Source of the DNA: Flavobacteriales bacterium
GTDB taxonomy: Bacteria; Bacteroidota; Bacteroidia; Flavobacteriales; UBA7312
DNA: 48,601 nucleotides
NCBI GenBank assembly: GCA_029248105.1
Contig: JAQWJZ010000022.1
Span: 1-48,601, forward strand
Reading direction: 5' to 3'
Positions within the stretch are counted from its first letter, which is position 1, and every line of letters starts with the position of its first letter. The position numbers were made by a program, and so were the translations under genes. The notes beneath the pieces were generated by a model. The model worked only from the letters and a program-made list of their open reading frames with translations. It was not told the DNA's origin and searched no databases. Shown here in pieces: positions 8,583-17,130 of this stretch.

Positions 8583-10034
8583 ATGAGCAGTCTGAGAGAT
8601 AAATACGAACTAGTTGTTGGACTAGAAGTTCATGCACAGCTTTCTACTAATACAAAAGCCTATTGTAACGATTCTACGGAATATGGTGCTGGACCAAATA
8701 CTCAAACTAGCCCCGTTACATTGGGACACCCTGGCACCCTACCCAAAAGCAACAAAAAAGTTATTGAATACGCAGTAAAGATGGGTATTGCTTGTGGCTC
8801 ATCAATTAGAGAACGTAATGAATATGCTCGTAAAAATTACTTCTACCCTGATTTACCAAAAGGATATCAAATTACTCAAGACACAACCCCAATATGTAAC
8901 GGCGGTAGTATAAATGTTAAAGATGCTGAAGGTAATAACAAAACAATTAACATCACCCGAATACATATGGAGGAAGATGCAGGTAAAAGTATCCACGACC
9001 TTGACCCTTTCAATTCATTAGTAGATTTAAATAGAGCTGGCGTAGCTCTTATTGAAATAGTTTCTGAACCCGATATTCGTTCTTCAGATGAAGCTTACCA
9101 ATACCTTGCTGAAGTCAGAAAACTCGTTCGCTATTTGGATATTTGCGATGGTAATTTGGAAGAAGGTAGCTTGAGATGTGATGCTAATATTTCGGTTATG
9201 CTCAAAGGAAGTAAAACCTTTGGCAATAGAGCCGAAGTAAAAAATATGAACTCTTTAAGAAATGTTAAAAGAGCCATTGAACACGAGATGGATCGTCAGA
9301 TAGACATTTTGGAAAATGGCGGTGTAGTCGAGCAACAAACACGAAGTTTTAATGCCAATACAGGAACAACATCTTTAATGAGAAGCAAAGAAGATGCCAA
9401 CGATTATAGGTATTTTCCTGAACCAGATTTACAACCAATAATGGTTACCCAAGATTATATTGAGGAAATCAAAAGCACCCTACCTCCATTGCCAAAAGAG
9501 TTATTTTCAAAATTCACTAACGAATTTGGTCTTTCCGAATACGATACCAATGTTATTATTGAAGAGAAAGAAATCGCATTGTACTTTAATGATTTATGTC
9601 AACACACAAAAAATTACAAAGCAGCAGCCAATTTTGTAAATGGTAGTGTTAAGTCCTACCTCAATGAAAATGCTATCGAAATGAGTCAATTTAGCATATC
9701 TGCTAAACGACTATCCCAACTAATAAAAATGGTTGATGATGGTAAAATAAGTAACTCTGTAGCGACACAAAAAGTCTTTGGCAAACTTCTTGAAAATGAT
9801 TTGTCGCCAGAAGAAATCGCCAAGGAAAACAATTGGATTCAAGAAAGTAACACCGATACTTTACAAGCTTTTGTTCAACAAGCACTAGAAAAATACCCCG
9901 AAAAGGTTGAAGAATATAAAGGTGGTAAAAAAGGACTTATTGGTCTGTTTATGGGTGAAGTTATGAAACTATCTAGGGGAAAAGCAGACCCAAAAGTAGC
10001 TAACCAACTCGTAAGAGAAGCATTAGAAGAATAA
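8583..10034 (+). CDS. gatB: Aspartyl/glutamyl-tRNA(Asn/Gln) amidotransferase subunit B
   Basis: GatB is the tRNA-binding and kinase subunit of GatCAB, which converts mischarged Glu-tRNA(Gln) or Asp-tRNA(Asn) to Gln- or Asn-tRNA. The N-terminal GLEVHAQLSTNTKAYC motif, SPVTLGHPGTLP and NRAGVALIEIVSEPD are classic GatB signatures. The C-terminal part from about residue 330 is the helical YqeY-like tRNA-binding tail. The length of 483 aa is complete. gatA and gatC are not in this window. Its placement after hemA/hemL links two users of glutamyl-tRNA, which may be coincidental. Confidence 0.96.
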   Translation: MSSLRDKYELVVGLEVHAQLSTNTKAYCNDSTEYGAGPNTQTSPVTLGHPGTLPKSNKKVIEYAVKMGIACGSSIRERNEYARKNYFYPDLPKGYQITQDTTPICNGGSINVKDAEGNNKTINITRIHMEEDAGKSIHDLDPFNSLVDLNRAGVALIEIVSEPDIRSSDEAYQYLAEVRKLVRYLDICDGNLEEGSLRCDANISVMLKGSKTFGNRAEVKNMNSLRNVKRAIEHEMDRQIDILENGGVVEQQTRSFNANTGTTSLMRSKEDANDYRYFPEPDLQPIMVTQDYIEEIKSTLPPLPKELFSKFTNEFGLSEYDTNVIIEEKEIALYFNDLCQHTKNYKAAANFVNGSVKSYLNENAIEMSQFSISAKRLSQLIKMVDDGKISNSVATQKVFGKLLENDLSPEEIAKENNWIQESNTDTLQAFVQQALEKYPEKVEEYKGGKKGLIGLFMGEVMKLSRGKADPKVANQLVREALEE

Positions 10035-10037
10035 GCA

Positions 10038-11153
10038 ATGATTAAGAATTTAATACTATTTCTAAGCATAGCCATCTTATCTGCATGTTCTGTAATTGAC
10101 GATACCGTAAGCGGGACTATTACAAATGCAAAAGATGGAGAATGGGTGTTTTTGGAAAAACTATCTCTTAAAGATATTCAAAAAGTAGATTCATGTCAAA
10201 TCAATAACGAAAGCTTCTCATTTCAATATAGAGCCGATTCCATAAACTTTTATCGTATATCACTTTCTGATAAAAACTATGCTTTGATAGCCTTGCAATT
10301 AGGAGACACTATTGTATTTAATGCCGATGCTTCAAATCTAGTTAACTTTAACGCAAGTGGATCTGCAGAAGTGGAAGGTAATGAAAGATTAGTTGAAATT
10401 ATAAACTCTATTCAGCCAAAAACGGATTCATTAAGAATCATTTATCAAAAGTCTGTTGGTACGGTTGAAGAAGAAATAGTACTGGAAAGAATACGAGAAA
10501 AATACGACGATATCATGCTTCAACAAAAAGAAGACATCAAACTATTTATCGATAATAACACCAATTTATTCATTAACCTTATCGCTTTACAGCAGTTAGG
10601 TGATGTCGCTGAAAATTTTGAGTATTATAAAAAAGTATCTACAAAATTAGACTCCATATATCCAGATAATTTATGGATAAAGGATGTAAAAGATAAAGTC
10701 TTAAGTGAGCAAAACACGGCTATTGGCGTACAAGCACCTAACTTTTCTATTAAAGATAGTAATGGTCAACAATTTGAATTGTCCTCTTTGAGAGGTTCTT
10801 ATGTACTTCTAGATTTTTGGGCTTCATGGTGTGTACCTTGCAGAAGAGAAAACCCATTAGTTGTTGAATTGTACAAAACTTATAATACAAAGGGCTTAGA
10901 AATTATAGGCATTTCACTAGATGATACAACACAAAAAATAGATGCTAAATCAGATTGGATAAAAGCTATTGAACAAGATGGTTTAGAATGGAGACAAGTC
11001 AGCGAATTACAAGGTTTTGAATCATCTGTTTGTGAAGAATATGGTATTTCAAGTATACCATCTACCTTTTTAATTGATAAAAACGGTGTAATCATTGCTC
11101 GTAATTTAAGAGGTACTATATTAGCTAATAAATTAAAAGAAATCTTTGAGTAA
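10038..11153 (+). CDS. TlpA-family thiol:disulfide lipoprotein with N-terminal DUF4369-like domain
   Basis: A lipoprotein signal ends in a lipobox LSAC (Cys17), so the protein is probably anchored facing the periplasm. Residues about 20-110 form a beta-rich region of the DUF4369 type common in Bacteroidota. A helical linker follows to about 225, then a thioredoxin/TlpA domain with the redox motif WASWCVPCRRE (Cys265, Cys268) and the cis-proline segment SSIPSTFLI. Such proteins reduce or rearrange disulfides of envelope proteins or cytochromes; the substrate is unknown. It starts 3 nt after gatB and overlaps lpxH by 8 nt. Confidence 0.9.
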   Translation: MIKNLILFLSIAILSACSVIDDTVSGTITNAKDGEWVFLEKLSLKDIQKVDSCQINNESFSFQYRADSINFYRISLSDKNYALIALQLGDTIVFNADASNLVNFNASGSAEVEGNERLVEIINSIQPKTDSLRIIYQKSVGTVEEEIVLERIREKYDDIMLQQKEDIKLFIDNNTNLFINLIALQQLGDVAENFEYYKKVSTKLDSIYPDNLWIKDVKDKVLSEQNTAIGVQAPNFSIKDSNGQQFELSSLRGSYVLLDFWASWCVPCRRENPLVVELYKTYNTKGLEIIGISLDDTTQKIDAKSDWIKAIEQDGLEWRQVSELQGFESSVCEEYGISSIPSTFLIDKNGVIIARNLRGTILANKLKEIFE

Positions 11154-11880
11154 AATATATTTCGCATCAGACCTACATTTAGGCGTTCCTAACAAAGAAA
11201 AAAGTTTAGAACGTGAAAGACTCTTTGTACAATGGTTAAACGAAATTAAAGCTGATGCTGAAGCCATTTTTCTAGTAGGAGATATATTTGATTTTTGGTT
11301 TGAATACAAAAAAGCTGTTCCAAAAGGCTATGTACGTTTACTAGGTAAATTAGCCGAAATAAGCGACTCAGGTATCCCTATTCATATTTTTACTGGCAAT
11401 CATGATATGTGGCTTTTTGACTATTTAGAAGAAGAGATAAACGCTACTATTTACAGAGAACCTATTGAAGTGTCTTTAAAAGGGAAGCGATTTTTTATTG
11501 GTCATGGCGATGGTTTAGGCCCTGGCGATAAAGGCTACAAAATCATTAAAAAAATATTTGAAAATAAGATATGTCAATGGCTATTTGAGAGAATTCATCC
11601 AAATTTAGGCATTTCAATAGCAGAATATTGGTCCAAGAAAAGCAGAATTGCAAACGGTCAAAAAGATGAAACCTATCATGGTGAAAAAGAGTGGTTAACC
11701 CAATTCTGCAAAGAAAAAAAGAAGACTATTGAAGTAGATTACTTTGTTTTTGGACACAGACATCTTCCATTAGAAGAAGACCTAGGTGATAACACCTCAT
11801 ATATCAATTTAGGAGAGTGGGTGAATTATAATAGCTATGCTGTTTTTGACGGAGAAAAATTAGAGCTTAAGCGTTACTAA
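11146..11880 (+). CDS. lpxH: UDP-2,3-diacylglucosamine diphosphatase
   Basis: LpxH hydrolyses UDP-2,3-diacylglucosamine to lipid X and UMP in lipid A synthesis. It is a calcineurin-like phosphoesterase with all metal ligands visible: SDLHLG (Asp9, His11), GDIFDFW (Asp46), GNHD (Asn85, His86), GHGDG (His120) and FGHRH (203-206). The length of 244 aa is normal. The start must be the TTG at 11146 because the catalytic DLH begins at residue 9 and no ATG precedes it in frame. The start overlaps the tlpA-like gene by 8 nt, and the 3' end overlaps the opposing GAPDH gene by 14 nt. Confidence 0.93.
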   Translation: MSKIYFASDLHLGVPNKEKSLERERLFVQWLNEIKADAEAIFLVGDIFDFWFEYKKAVPKGYVRLLGKLAEISDSGIPIHIFTGNHDMWLFDYLEEEINATIYREPIEVSLKGKRFFIGHGDGLGPGDKGYKIIKKIFENKICQWLFERIHPNLGISIAEYWSKKSRIANGQKDETYHGEKEWLTQFCKEKKKTIEVDYFVFGHRHLPLEEDLGDNTSYINLGEWVNYNSYAVFDGEKLELKRY

Positions 11881-12865
11881 TTTTAGTAACCAAGTCAATC
11901 AATCGATTAGAATAACCCACTTCATTATCGTACCAGCCTACAACCTTTACCATTTTACCAATTACGGACGTTAATTGGGAATCAAAAACACAAGAGTGTT
12001 TATTGCCTAAAATATCAACAGAAACAATAGGGTCTTCTATAAAACTGAGAATTCCATTTAACGACCCTTTAGCTGAGTTCTTAAACAAATTGTTAATCTC
12101 AGCGACTGAAGTGTTTTTGCTCACTATACATGTAATATCTGTTAGTGAGCCATCAGGAACAGGTACTCTAATACCACAACCACCCATTTTACCAACCAAT
12201 TCAGGAAAAATTTTTGTAATAGCTTTAGCAGCACCTGTTGTGGTAGGAACAATAGAGGTCGCTCCTGCTCTAGCTCTTCTTAAATCATTATGAGGTGAAT
12301 CGTGTAATCTCTGATCCGTAGTATATGAATGAATAGTTGTGATATAAGCACTCTCAATACCCATATGATGATTTATTAATTGAATCATCGGAGCAGCACT
12401 ATTTGTCGTACACGAAGCATTTGAAATGATTGTTTCAGTACCATCAATCAAATTATCGTTAACGCCCATAACAATAGTTTTAATACCACTATCTAATGGC
12501 GGTGCTGAAATGATAACCTTTTTTGCTCCAGCCTTTAAATGTTGAGATGCTAATTCTTTAGATTTAAATAGTCCAGTACATTCAATAACAATATCTATAT
12601 TTAATTCATTCCAAGGTAATTTTTCAGGATTTGAAATTGAACTATAATGAATACTTTGATCGTTAACAATAATTGAATTTTCATTACAAGAAACTTGACC
12701 TTCAAACGTTCTGTGAATAGAATCATATTTAAAAAGGTGTGACATCGTTTTAGAAGAGGATAAATCATTAATCGCTACTACCTCAACATATGGATGATTT
12801 AAAACCGAACGAAGAAAGATTCTACCAATCCTTCCAAAACCATTTATTGCTACTCTTATTTTCAT
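11867..12865 (-). CDS. gap: Glyceraldehyde-3-phosphate dehydrogenase
   Basis: This is a glycolytic or gluconeogenic NAD(P)-dependent GAPDH of 332 aa. It has NGFGRIGR at 8-15, the NAD-selecting acidic residue in AINDL (Asp34), and catalytic Cys152 in SNASCTTNSAAP. The C-terminal WYDNEVGYSNR is also typical. The 3' end overlaps lpxH by 14 nt in convergent orientation, and no terminator hairpin is apparent for either gene. Its ATG lies 9 nt below the U-tract of the terminator of the upstream sortilin-like gene, leaving no room for a separate canonical promoter after that terminator. Confidence 0.95.
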   Translation of the reverse strand: MKIRVAINGFGRIGRIFLRSVLNHPYVEVVAINDLSSSKTMSHLFKYDSIHRTFEGQVSCNENSIIVNDQSIHYSSISNPEKLPWNELNIDIVIECTGLFKSKELASQHLKAGAKKVIISAPPLDSGIKTIVMGVNDNLIDGTETIISNASCTTNSAAPMIQLINHHMGIESAYITTIHSYTTDQRLHDSPHNDLRRARAGATSIVPTTTGAAKAITKIFPELVGKMGGCGIRVPVPDGSLTDITCIVSKNTSVAEINNLFKNSAKGSLNGILSFIEDPIVSVDILGNKHSCVFDSQLTSVIGKMVKVVGWYDNEVGYSNRLIDLVTKISNA

Positions 12866-12874
12866 AAAGTATAG

Positions 12875-12906
12875 AAAAAAAAAGCTCTACTAAATGTAGA
12901 GCTTTT
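12875..12906 (-). terminator. Intrinsic terminator between the BNR protein and gap
   Basis: Perfect 11-bp arms AAAAGCTCTAC (12880-12890) and GTAGAGCTTTT (12896-12906) flank a TAAAT loop. On the minus strand the stem is followed by a nine-U run (12875-12883). It terminates transcription of the gene ending at 12924. The U-tract ends 9 nt before the gap start codon. Confidence 0.85.
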
Positions 12907-12923
12907 CCAAAAAGATTTACATC

Positions 12924-15665
12924 TTATTTTGTTTTAACAAATTTACCTAATTGTTTTCCAGCATCAGAATTGACAACTATAATGTAGTTACCCGTTTCAA
13001 AAGATGAAATATCAATTTTATTTGTTGATAAATTATCCGTGTTATACACTTCTTTACCCATTAAATCAATGATTTGAACATCGAAAATTCTTGCATCGGA
13101 GCTCATATCAATATTTATGAACGACTCAGCAGGGTTAGGATAGATTGATAGTAAATTAACATCAATCGTTTGGTCTGAAGTATAATCGAAAACAGAAGAT
13201 GTATTACTAGATTTGAATAAACCACGTCCATGCGTACCTACATATATAACGCCTTTATTTACCCCTGGTAAGTATTGCTGACGTAACATATGACAAGGAA
13301 CAATTGGTAAACCATCATCCTCTAGTGTCCAAGTACTACCATTTGTAGTAGACCAAACGCCAAATTCTGAACCAATAACAATGTTACTAGCATTGTTAAC
13401 ATCAATTACAGCCGAGTAAACTGGCATATCTGGCAGGTTACCTTGTATAGCAGTAAATGTAGGGTTATCAGACATAGCATTAGTTGACTTATAAACATGA
13501 TCATGTGATCCGTATCCACCAACCGTTACTACAATATTATTTTTGTCGTTAGGATCTACTGCAACGTCAGTAACAGTATATTGGAAAGTGGTATTTAATT
13601 TAATTGTATTTACTACTGCATTAGGATTATCACCGTTAGGGTCATCGTTAGTATCACCAACATCTAAAAATTTATAGTTGTCTTTAATAGTGTCAACATT
13701 CAGGTTGAGATTATCTGTTCTGTAAAGGCTATTACCTACAGAGAAAAACATATTGTTTCCATCCGCAGTTACTGATATCCTTTCAATAGGAGAAGAATAT
13801 CTTGGAGTCACTTGAAACCATCTTGGGGTAATACTAAAGTCTAAAGCTTGTTTAGTCATATAGACACAATAATCAGATCCCGATGTAGTAATTTCTGTTG
13901 TTGCTGCAAAGAACATACTTGTATCAATAGGGTTTCCATCTGCATCCACTTCTTCCCATAAATGCATAGGGTTTATGAAGGTAGCAAACAAACCATTATT
14001 GCCTTCATCATCAGCAGTTTCTTCTAAACCTGCAAGAGTGTCTCCGAGGAAGTTCTCAATAGTTCCGTTAGTTAATCCAGCATCAGCAGAACGTCTAGCT
14101 GTTCCATTTTGACTTTCTGAAAATATAACATCAGGATTAATGTATGAGATTTGAGTATAACCACCATCACCACCAGCGATTTCTATAGCGTTCTTTTCAG
14201 AAATATTATTGAAAAAACTAATGTATTGTGTACCGTTATCTTGAGTTCCACCAATTACTTTTCCATCTTTGGAGTAATCAACAGTATAAAACTGAGTAAC
14301 ACCGTATCCACGGTTCGCCGTTACAAAAGATTCAGCATTGTCATCAGATCTAGATACTCCGCCGTCATGTCCAAAGAAAATACGTCCAGGGTTGTTTTCA
14401 TCAAATAATATTTCGTGATGATCAGCATGAACGTAGAAAGGTACAGATTCAGAAATTGCCCAATACGAAATAGGCTCTATACCAACACCGTATTCGTATT
14501 CCCATAAATCTAAACCACCTACAAGTATTCTATCTTTATTTTGAGGGTCAACAGCTATTGACATAGCATAATTAGCTTGTTGATTAAAAATATTGTAGGT
14601 TGGAGCAGTTGTTCCCGACCAACCTGGTAAAATCATTTCCCACGTTTCACCTTTGTCAGTAGAGCGGAAAATCCCTTTATATCTTCCTAAACCACCTTGA
14701 TTTGAGAAAACAGCGTATATGTAATTTACATCTGAAGGAGATAAAGCCATTTCAATTCTTCCTGATCCACCACCAAAAGCAGCTCCTACAGAAGTAAGTT
14801 GGTTAAAACTTCCTGCAGTTCCATCTTCAGAATAAAAAATTGCGTTGGCAGTACTAGCAAATACAGAACCATCAATAGCTACCTCTACATCCAAAAATTC
14901 TGCTGCACTAACTACGCCTGCTTGCCAAGATTGACCTCCGTCAGTACTTACCTTGACACCTCGTCTTGTTGCAGCATATACAGTGTTAGGATCAGTCTTG
15001 TGTGCCGCCATTTCTGTAACAGATGCAAAATCAAAGCTAGAAGAAATAAGATTACTAGGAGCAGTAGATTCCAATTGAGTGAAAGTTATACCATCTGTAG
15101 ATTTGTAGATACCCCCACCAATAAAAGCAGAAGCGCCATTAGACGCACCACCCATATTTGAAGTAGCTCCTTCGCCTGTTCCGAAATAAATATCACCATT
15201 GGTTGTTTGACATATACTTACTACACCAGAAAATTCGAGTTGATCTGTACCAGGAATAATTTTCCAAGACAAACCACCATTGGTCGACTTCCATAATCCA
15301 CCAGAAACACCACCAGCGTAGATTAAATCAGAATTATCTTTATCAATAAGAATTGCACGAGTTCTACCCCCTACATTATCCGGCCCCATTTCTGTCCATA
15401 ATAAAGTAGTATTAGAAGCAGCACTTCTTGAACCTTTTCTAGCTTGAACTTGCTCACGGGCTTTTAAAACAGCTTCGACTGGAATTTCTCCATCTGCATT
15501 AGCTTTTAAACGGTGTAAGTATTCCAATGCCCCTTTAGCACCATAAGTAGGTTCTGTGATTCTTTCATTAATAGGGATATAACTTTGTTTGTCTTGTTGA
15601 GAAATATCAACAAATAAGAAAGTTAAGAGAACTAATGAAATTGAAGATATGATAATATTTTTCAT
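12924..15665 (-). CDS. T9SS-exported BNR/sortilin-like beta-propeller protein
   Basis: The 913-residue protein has an N-terminal signal-like hydrophobic segment (about 4-22) and a linker. A long run of Asp-box (BNR) repeats follows, including WKSTNGGLSW, VSTDGGQSW and FRSTDKGETW, typical of VPS10/sortilin or WD40/YVTN-like propellers. The C-terminal 75 or so residues (YPNPAESFINIDM ... ISSFETGNYIIVV ... KFVKTK) are a type A T9SS sorting domain, so the product is probably exported across the outer membrane by the Por machinery and anchored at the surface or released. Substrate or ligand is unknown; no glycosidase catalytic residues can be assigned. It is a single-gene unit with its own terminator. 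No convincing consensus promoter is seen upstream. Confidence 0.88.
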   Translation of the reverse strand: MKNIIISSISLVLLTFLFVDISQQDKQSYIPINERITEPTYGAKGALEYLHRLKANADGEIPVEAVLKAREQVQARKGSRSAASNTTLLWTEMGPDNVGGRTRAILIDKDNSDLIYAGGVSGGLWKSTNGGLSWKIIPGTDQLEFSGVVSICQTTNGDIYFGTGEGATSNMGGASNGASAFIGGGIYKSTDGITFTQLESTAPSNLISSSFDFASVTEMAAHKTDPNTVYAATRRGVKVSTDGGQSWQAGVVSAAEFLDVEVAIDGSVFASTANAIFYSEDGTAGSFNQLTSVGAAFGGGSGRIEMALSPSDVNYIYAVFSNQGGLGRYKGIFRSTDKGETWEMILPGWSGTTAPTYNIFNQQANYAMSIAVDPQNKDRILVGGLDLWEYEYGVGIEPISYWAISESVPFYVHADHHEILFDENNPGRIFFGHDGGVSRSDDNAESFVTANRGYGVTQFYTVDYSKDGKVIGGTQDNGTQYISFFNNISEKNAIEIAGGDGGYTQISYINPDVIFSESQNGTARRSADAGLTNGTIENFLGDTLAGLEETADDEGNNGLFATFINPMHLWEEVDADGNPIDTSMFFAATTEITTSGSDYCVYMTKQALDFSITPRWFQVTPRYSSPIERISVTADGNNMFFSVGNSLYRTDNLNLNVDTIKDNYKFLDVGDTNDDPNGDNPNAVVNTIKLNTTFQYTVTDVAVDPNDKNNIVVTVGGYGSHDHVYKSTNAMSDNPTFTAIQGNLPDMPVYSAVIDVNNASNIVIGSEFGVWSTTNGSTWTLEDDGLPIVPCHMLRQQYLPGVNKGVIYVGTHGRGLFKSSNTSSVFDYTSDQTIDVNLLSIYPNPAESFINIDMSSDARIFDVQIIDLMGKEVYNTDNLSTNKIDISSFETGNYIIVVNSDAGKQLGKFVKTK

Positions 15666-15738
15666 TCTTTATTGATTTAATTTTAGAGGGTTAAATTTAC
15701 AAATTATTTCTATCATATGTAATAGACTGAAAATTATT

Positions 15739-16593
15739 TTATGCCATATGTTTTTCTGCTCGATACGAAGACCTTACTAGTGGCGAACTCTCAACGAATC
15801 GGAAACCCTTGCTCAATCCTATTTGCTTATATTTTTCAAATTGCTCTGGAGTAACAAACTCTTTAACTGGCAAATGCTTAGGAGTTGGCTGCAAGTATTG
15901 GCCAATGGTCATAATATCAACACCTACGGAACGTAAATCATCCATAGTTTGGATAACTTCATCTTCTGTCTCGCCTAAACCAAGCATTATTCCAGACTTA
16001 GTTCGCATTCCGCCTTCTTTCAATTGTTTCAGAACAGCAAGGCTTCTATCGTATTTAGCTTGAATTCTTACTTCTTTTGTAAGTCTTCTTACCGTTTCAA
16101 TATTGTGAGAAACTATTTCAGGTGCTACATCTATAATGCGTTGAACCTGTTCTTCAATTCCTTTAAAATCAGGTATTAGTGTTTCCATTGTTGTGCCTGG
16201 GCTTTTTCTTCTTACTGCCTTTACAGTTTCCACCCAAATCAATGAGCCTCCATCAGGTAATTCATCTCTATCTACCGAAGTAATGACACAATGTTTTACT
16301 TCCATAAGACGAACAGATTCCGCAACTTTTTCAGGCTCCTCCCAATCTACTGGCAAAGGTCTGCCCGTTGCCACGGCACAAAAGCCACAAGAACGTGTGC
16401 ATATATTCCCAAGAATCATGAAAGTAGCTGTACCTTCACCCCAACACTCTCCCATATTAGGACAGTTTCCGCTCTCACAAATAGTATGCAGTTTGTTATC
16501 AGAAACAAGCTTTCTTACATGTTTATAATTTTTGCCGGTAGGCAATTTTACTCTAAGCCATTTTGGCTTTCTTTGAATGTTTTGCTCACTCAT
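15739..16593 (-). CDS. lipA: Lipoyl synthase
   Basis: LipA is a radical-SAM enzyme that inserts two sulfurs into octanoyl groups on lipoyl-dependent proteins. The auxiliary-cluster cysteines (Cys39, 44, 50 in [12 protein letters not shown]) and the SAM-cluster motif CTRSCGFC (Cys65, 69, 72) are intact. The conserved C-terminal RSSY serine ligand segment is present at the end. The length of 284 aa is normal. It lies 5 nt downstream of ytxJ and is the last gene of a three-gene operon. lipB is not in the window. Confidence 0.97.
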   Translation of the reverse strand: MSEQNIQRKPKWLRVKLPTGKNYKHVRKLVSDNKLHTICESGNCPNMGECWGEGTATFMILGNICTRSCGFCAVATGRPLPVDWEEPEKVAESVRLMEVKHCVITSVDRDELPDGGSLIWVETVKAVRRKSPGTTMETLIPDFKGIEEQVQRIIDVAPEIVSHNIETVRRLTKEVRIQAKYDRSLAVLKQLKEGGMRTKSGIMLGLGETEDEVIQTMDDLRSVGVDIMTIGQYLQPTPKHLPVKEFVTPEQFEKYKQIGLSKGFRFVESSPLVRSSYRAEKHMA

Positions 16594-16598
16594 TATAT

Positions 16599-16919
16599 TT
16601 ATTCGAAAAGATTAAGCTGATGTATTGATGTGTGTGAAGAATGGGAATAACATTCTCCATTTTTTATAATTAAGAGTTGTGGTGACTCATGAATAACATT
16701 AAAATCTTCTGCTATTTGATTTGACAAATCTCTGTATGATAATAAATCAAGTAAATAGACAGATACAGACTCTGCTTCATTAGATGATTCAAAACGAGAT
16801 AACACCATTTTACTGATAGAACAACGAGTACTGTGCTTAAAAATATACTGGCTATTCTGAAAAGAATCTTGTTTTATGTTGTCCAGTTCAGACGATTGAG
16901 ATAGGCTTATCCAATTCAT
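16599..16919 (-). CDS. ytxJ: YtxJ-like bacillithiol-system redox protein
   Basis: This 106-residue protein has a thioredoxin-like fold and belongs to the YtxJ/DUF2847 family, annotated as bacillithiol-system redox-active. The signature is [11 protein letters not shown] with a single active cysteine (Cys33), followed by [18 protein letters not shown] and [11 protein letters not shown] (the cis-proline equivalent). It presumably reduces bacillithiol-mixed disulfides in the cytoplasm; the function is family knowledge, not shown here. Its ATG directly follows the TAA of the small lipoprotein gene, and lipA follows after 5 nt. A link between thiol redox and sulfur insertion by LipA is only suggested by this order. 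Confidence 0.85.
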   Translation of the reverse strand: MNWISLSQSSELDNIKQDSFQNSQYIFKHSTRCSISKMVLSRFESSNEAESVSVYLLDLLSYRDLSNQIAEDFNVIHESPQLLIIKNGECYSHSSHTSIHQLNLFE

Positions 16920-17045
16920 TTAACTAATATCTTTTTGAGAGGTAGATACTTTGGAATAATTAGGACAAGGCTCAGTAACACCACAAGATGATAAGCAAAA
17001 AGTAATGGAAAAAAGCAGGAAAGAAACTAAAATAATCTTTTTCAT
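16920..17045 (-). CDS. Small lipoprotein, 41 aa
   Basis: The reading frame starts at ATG 17045 and encodes 41 residues: a lysine-led hydrophobic signal (MKKIILVSFLLFSITF), a lipobox LSSC with Cys21, then a very short mature tail GVTEPCPNYSKVSTSQKDIS. The mature lipopeptide would be about 21 residues with one extra cysteine (Cys26) in ECP-like context. I do not recognise a family with certainty. Coding status is supported by the textbook signal and lipobox, by an exact TAAATTTG -7 element 33 nt upstream, and by the stop codon abutting the ytxJ ATG without a gap. It probably faces the periplasm on the inner or outer membrane. Confidence 0.7.
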   Translation of the reverse strand: MKKIILVSFLLFSITFCLSSCGVTEPCPNYSKVSTSQKDIS

Positions 17046-17077
17046 AGATGCATAAAATTGTAATACTTTAACAAGTA

Positions 17078-17085
17078 CAAATTTA
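17078..17085 (-). promoter_or_regulatory. -7 element of the lipoprotein-ytxJ-lipA operon
   Basis: The minus strand reads TAAATTTG, exactly TAnnTTTG. The predicted start near 17071 gives a leader of about 25 nt to the ATG at 17045. The -33 region is weak. It is back to back with the ung promoter. Confidence 0.5.
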
Positions 17086-17096
17086 CACAATTTATT

Positions 17097-17126
17097 TTTG
17101 AAAACTAGTTCAATCCGCTATCTTTG
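17097..17126 (+). promoter_or_regulatory. ung promoter (-33 TTTG, -7 TATCTTTG)
   Basis: TTTG at 17097-17100 and TATCTTTG at 17119-17126 are separated by 18 nt, the same layout as the ribosomal promoter at 47659-47688. The predicted transcription start falls around 17131-17134, that is, on the ung GTG start codon. Confidence 0.65.
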
Positions 17127-17130
17127 AAAA

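Noticed and set aside
14799-15161. 120-codon plus-strand frame inside the BNR protein gene
   Set aside because: Shadow of the minus-strand coding frame with Cys/Ser/Arg-rich nonsense composition.
15666-15738. Promoter for the BNR protein gene
   Set aside because: Only near-matches (ATAATTTG, TAAATTTA) occur; no exact TAnnTTTG with a -33 box.
16193-16620. Two plus-strand frames of about 110 codons across lipA
   Set aside because: lipA is unmistakable on the other strand, with all cluster cysteines; these are antisense shadows.
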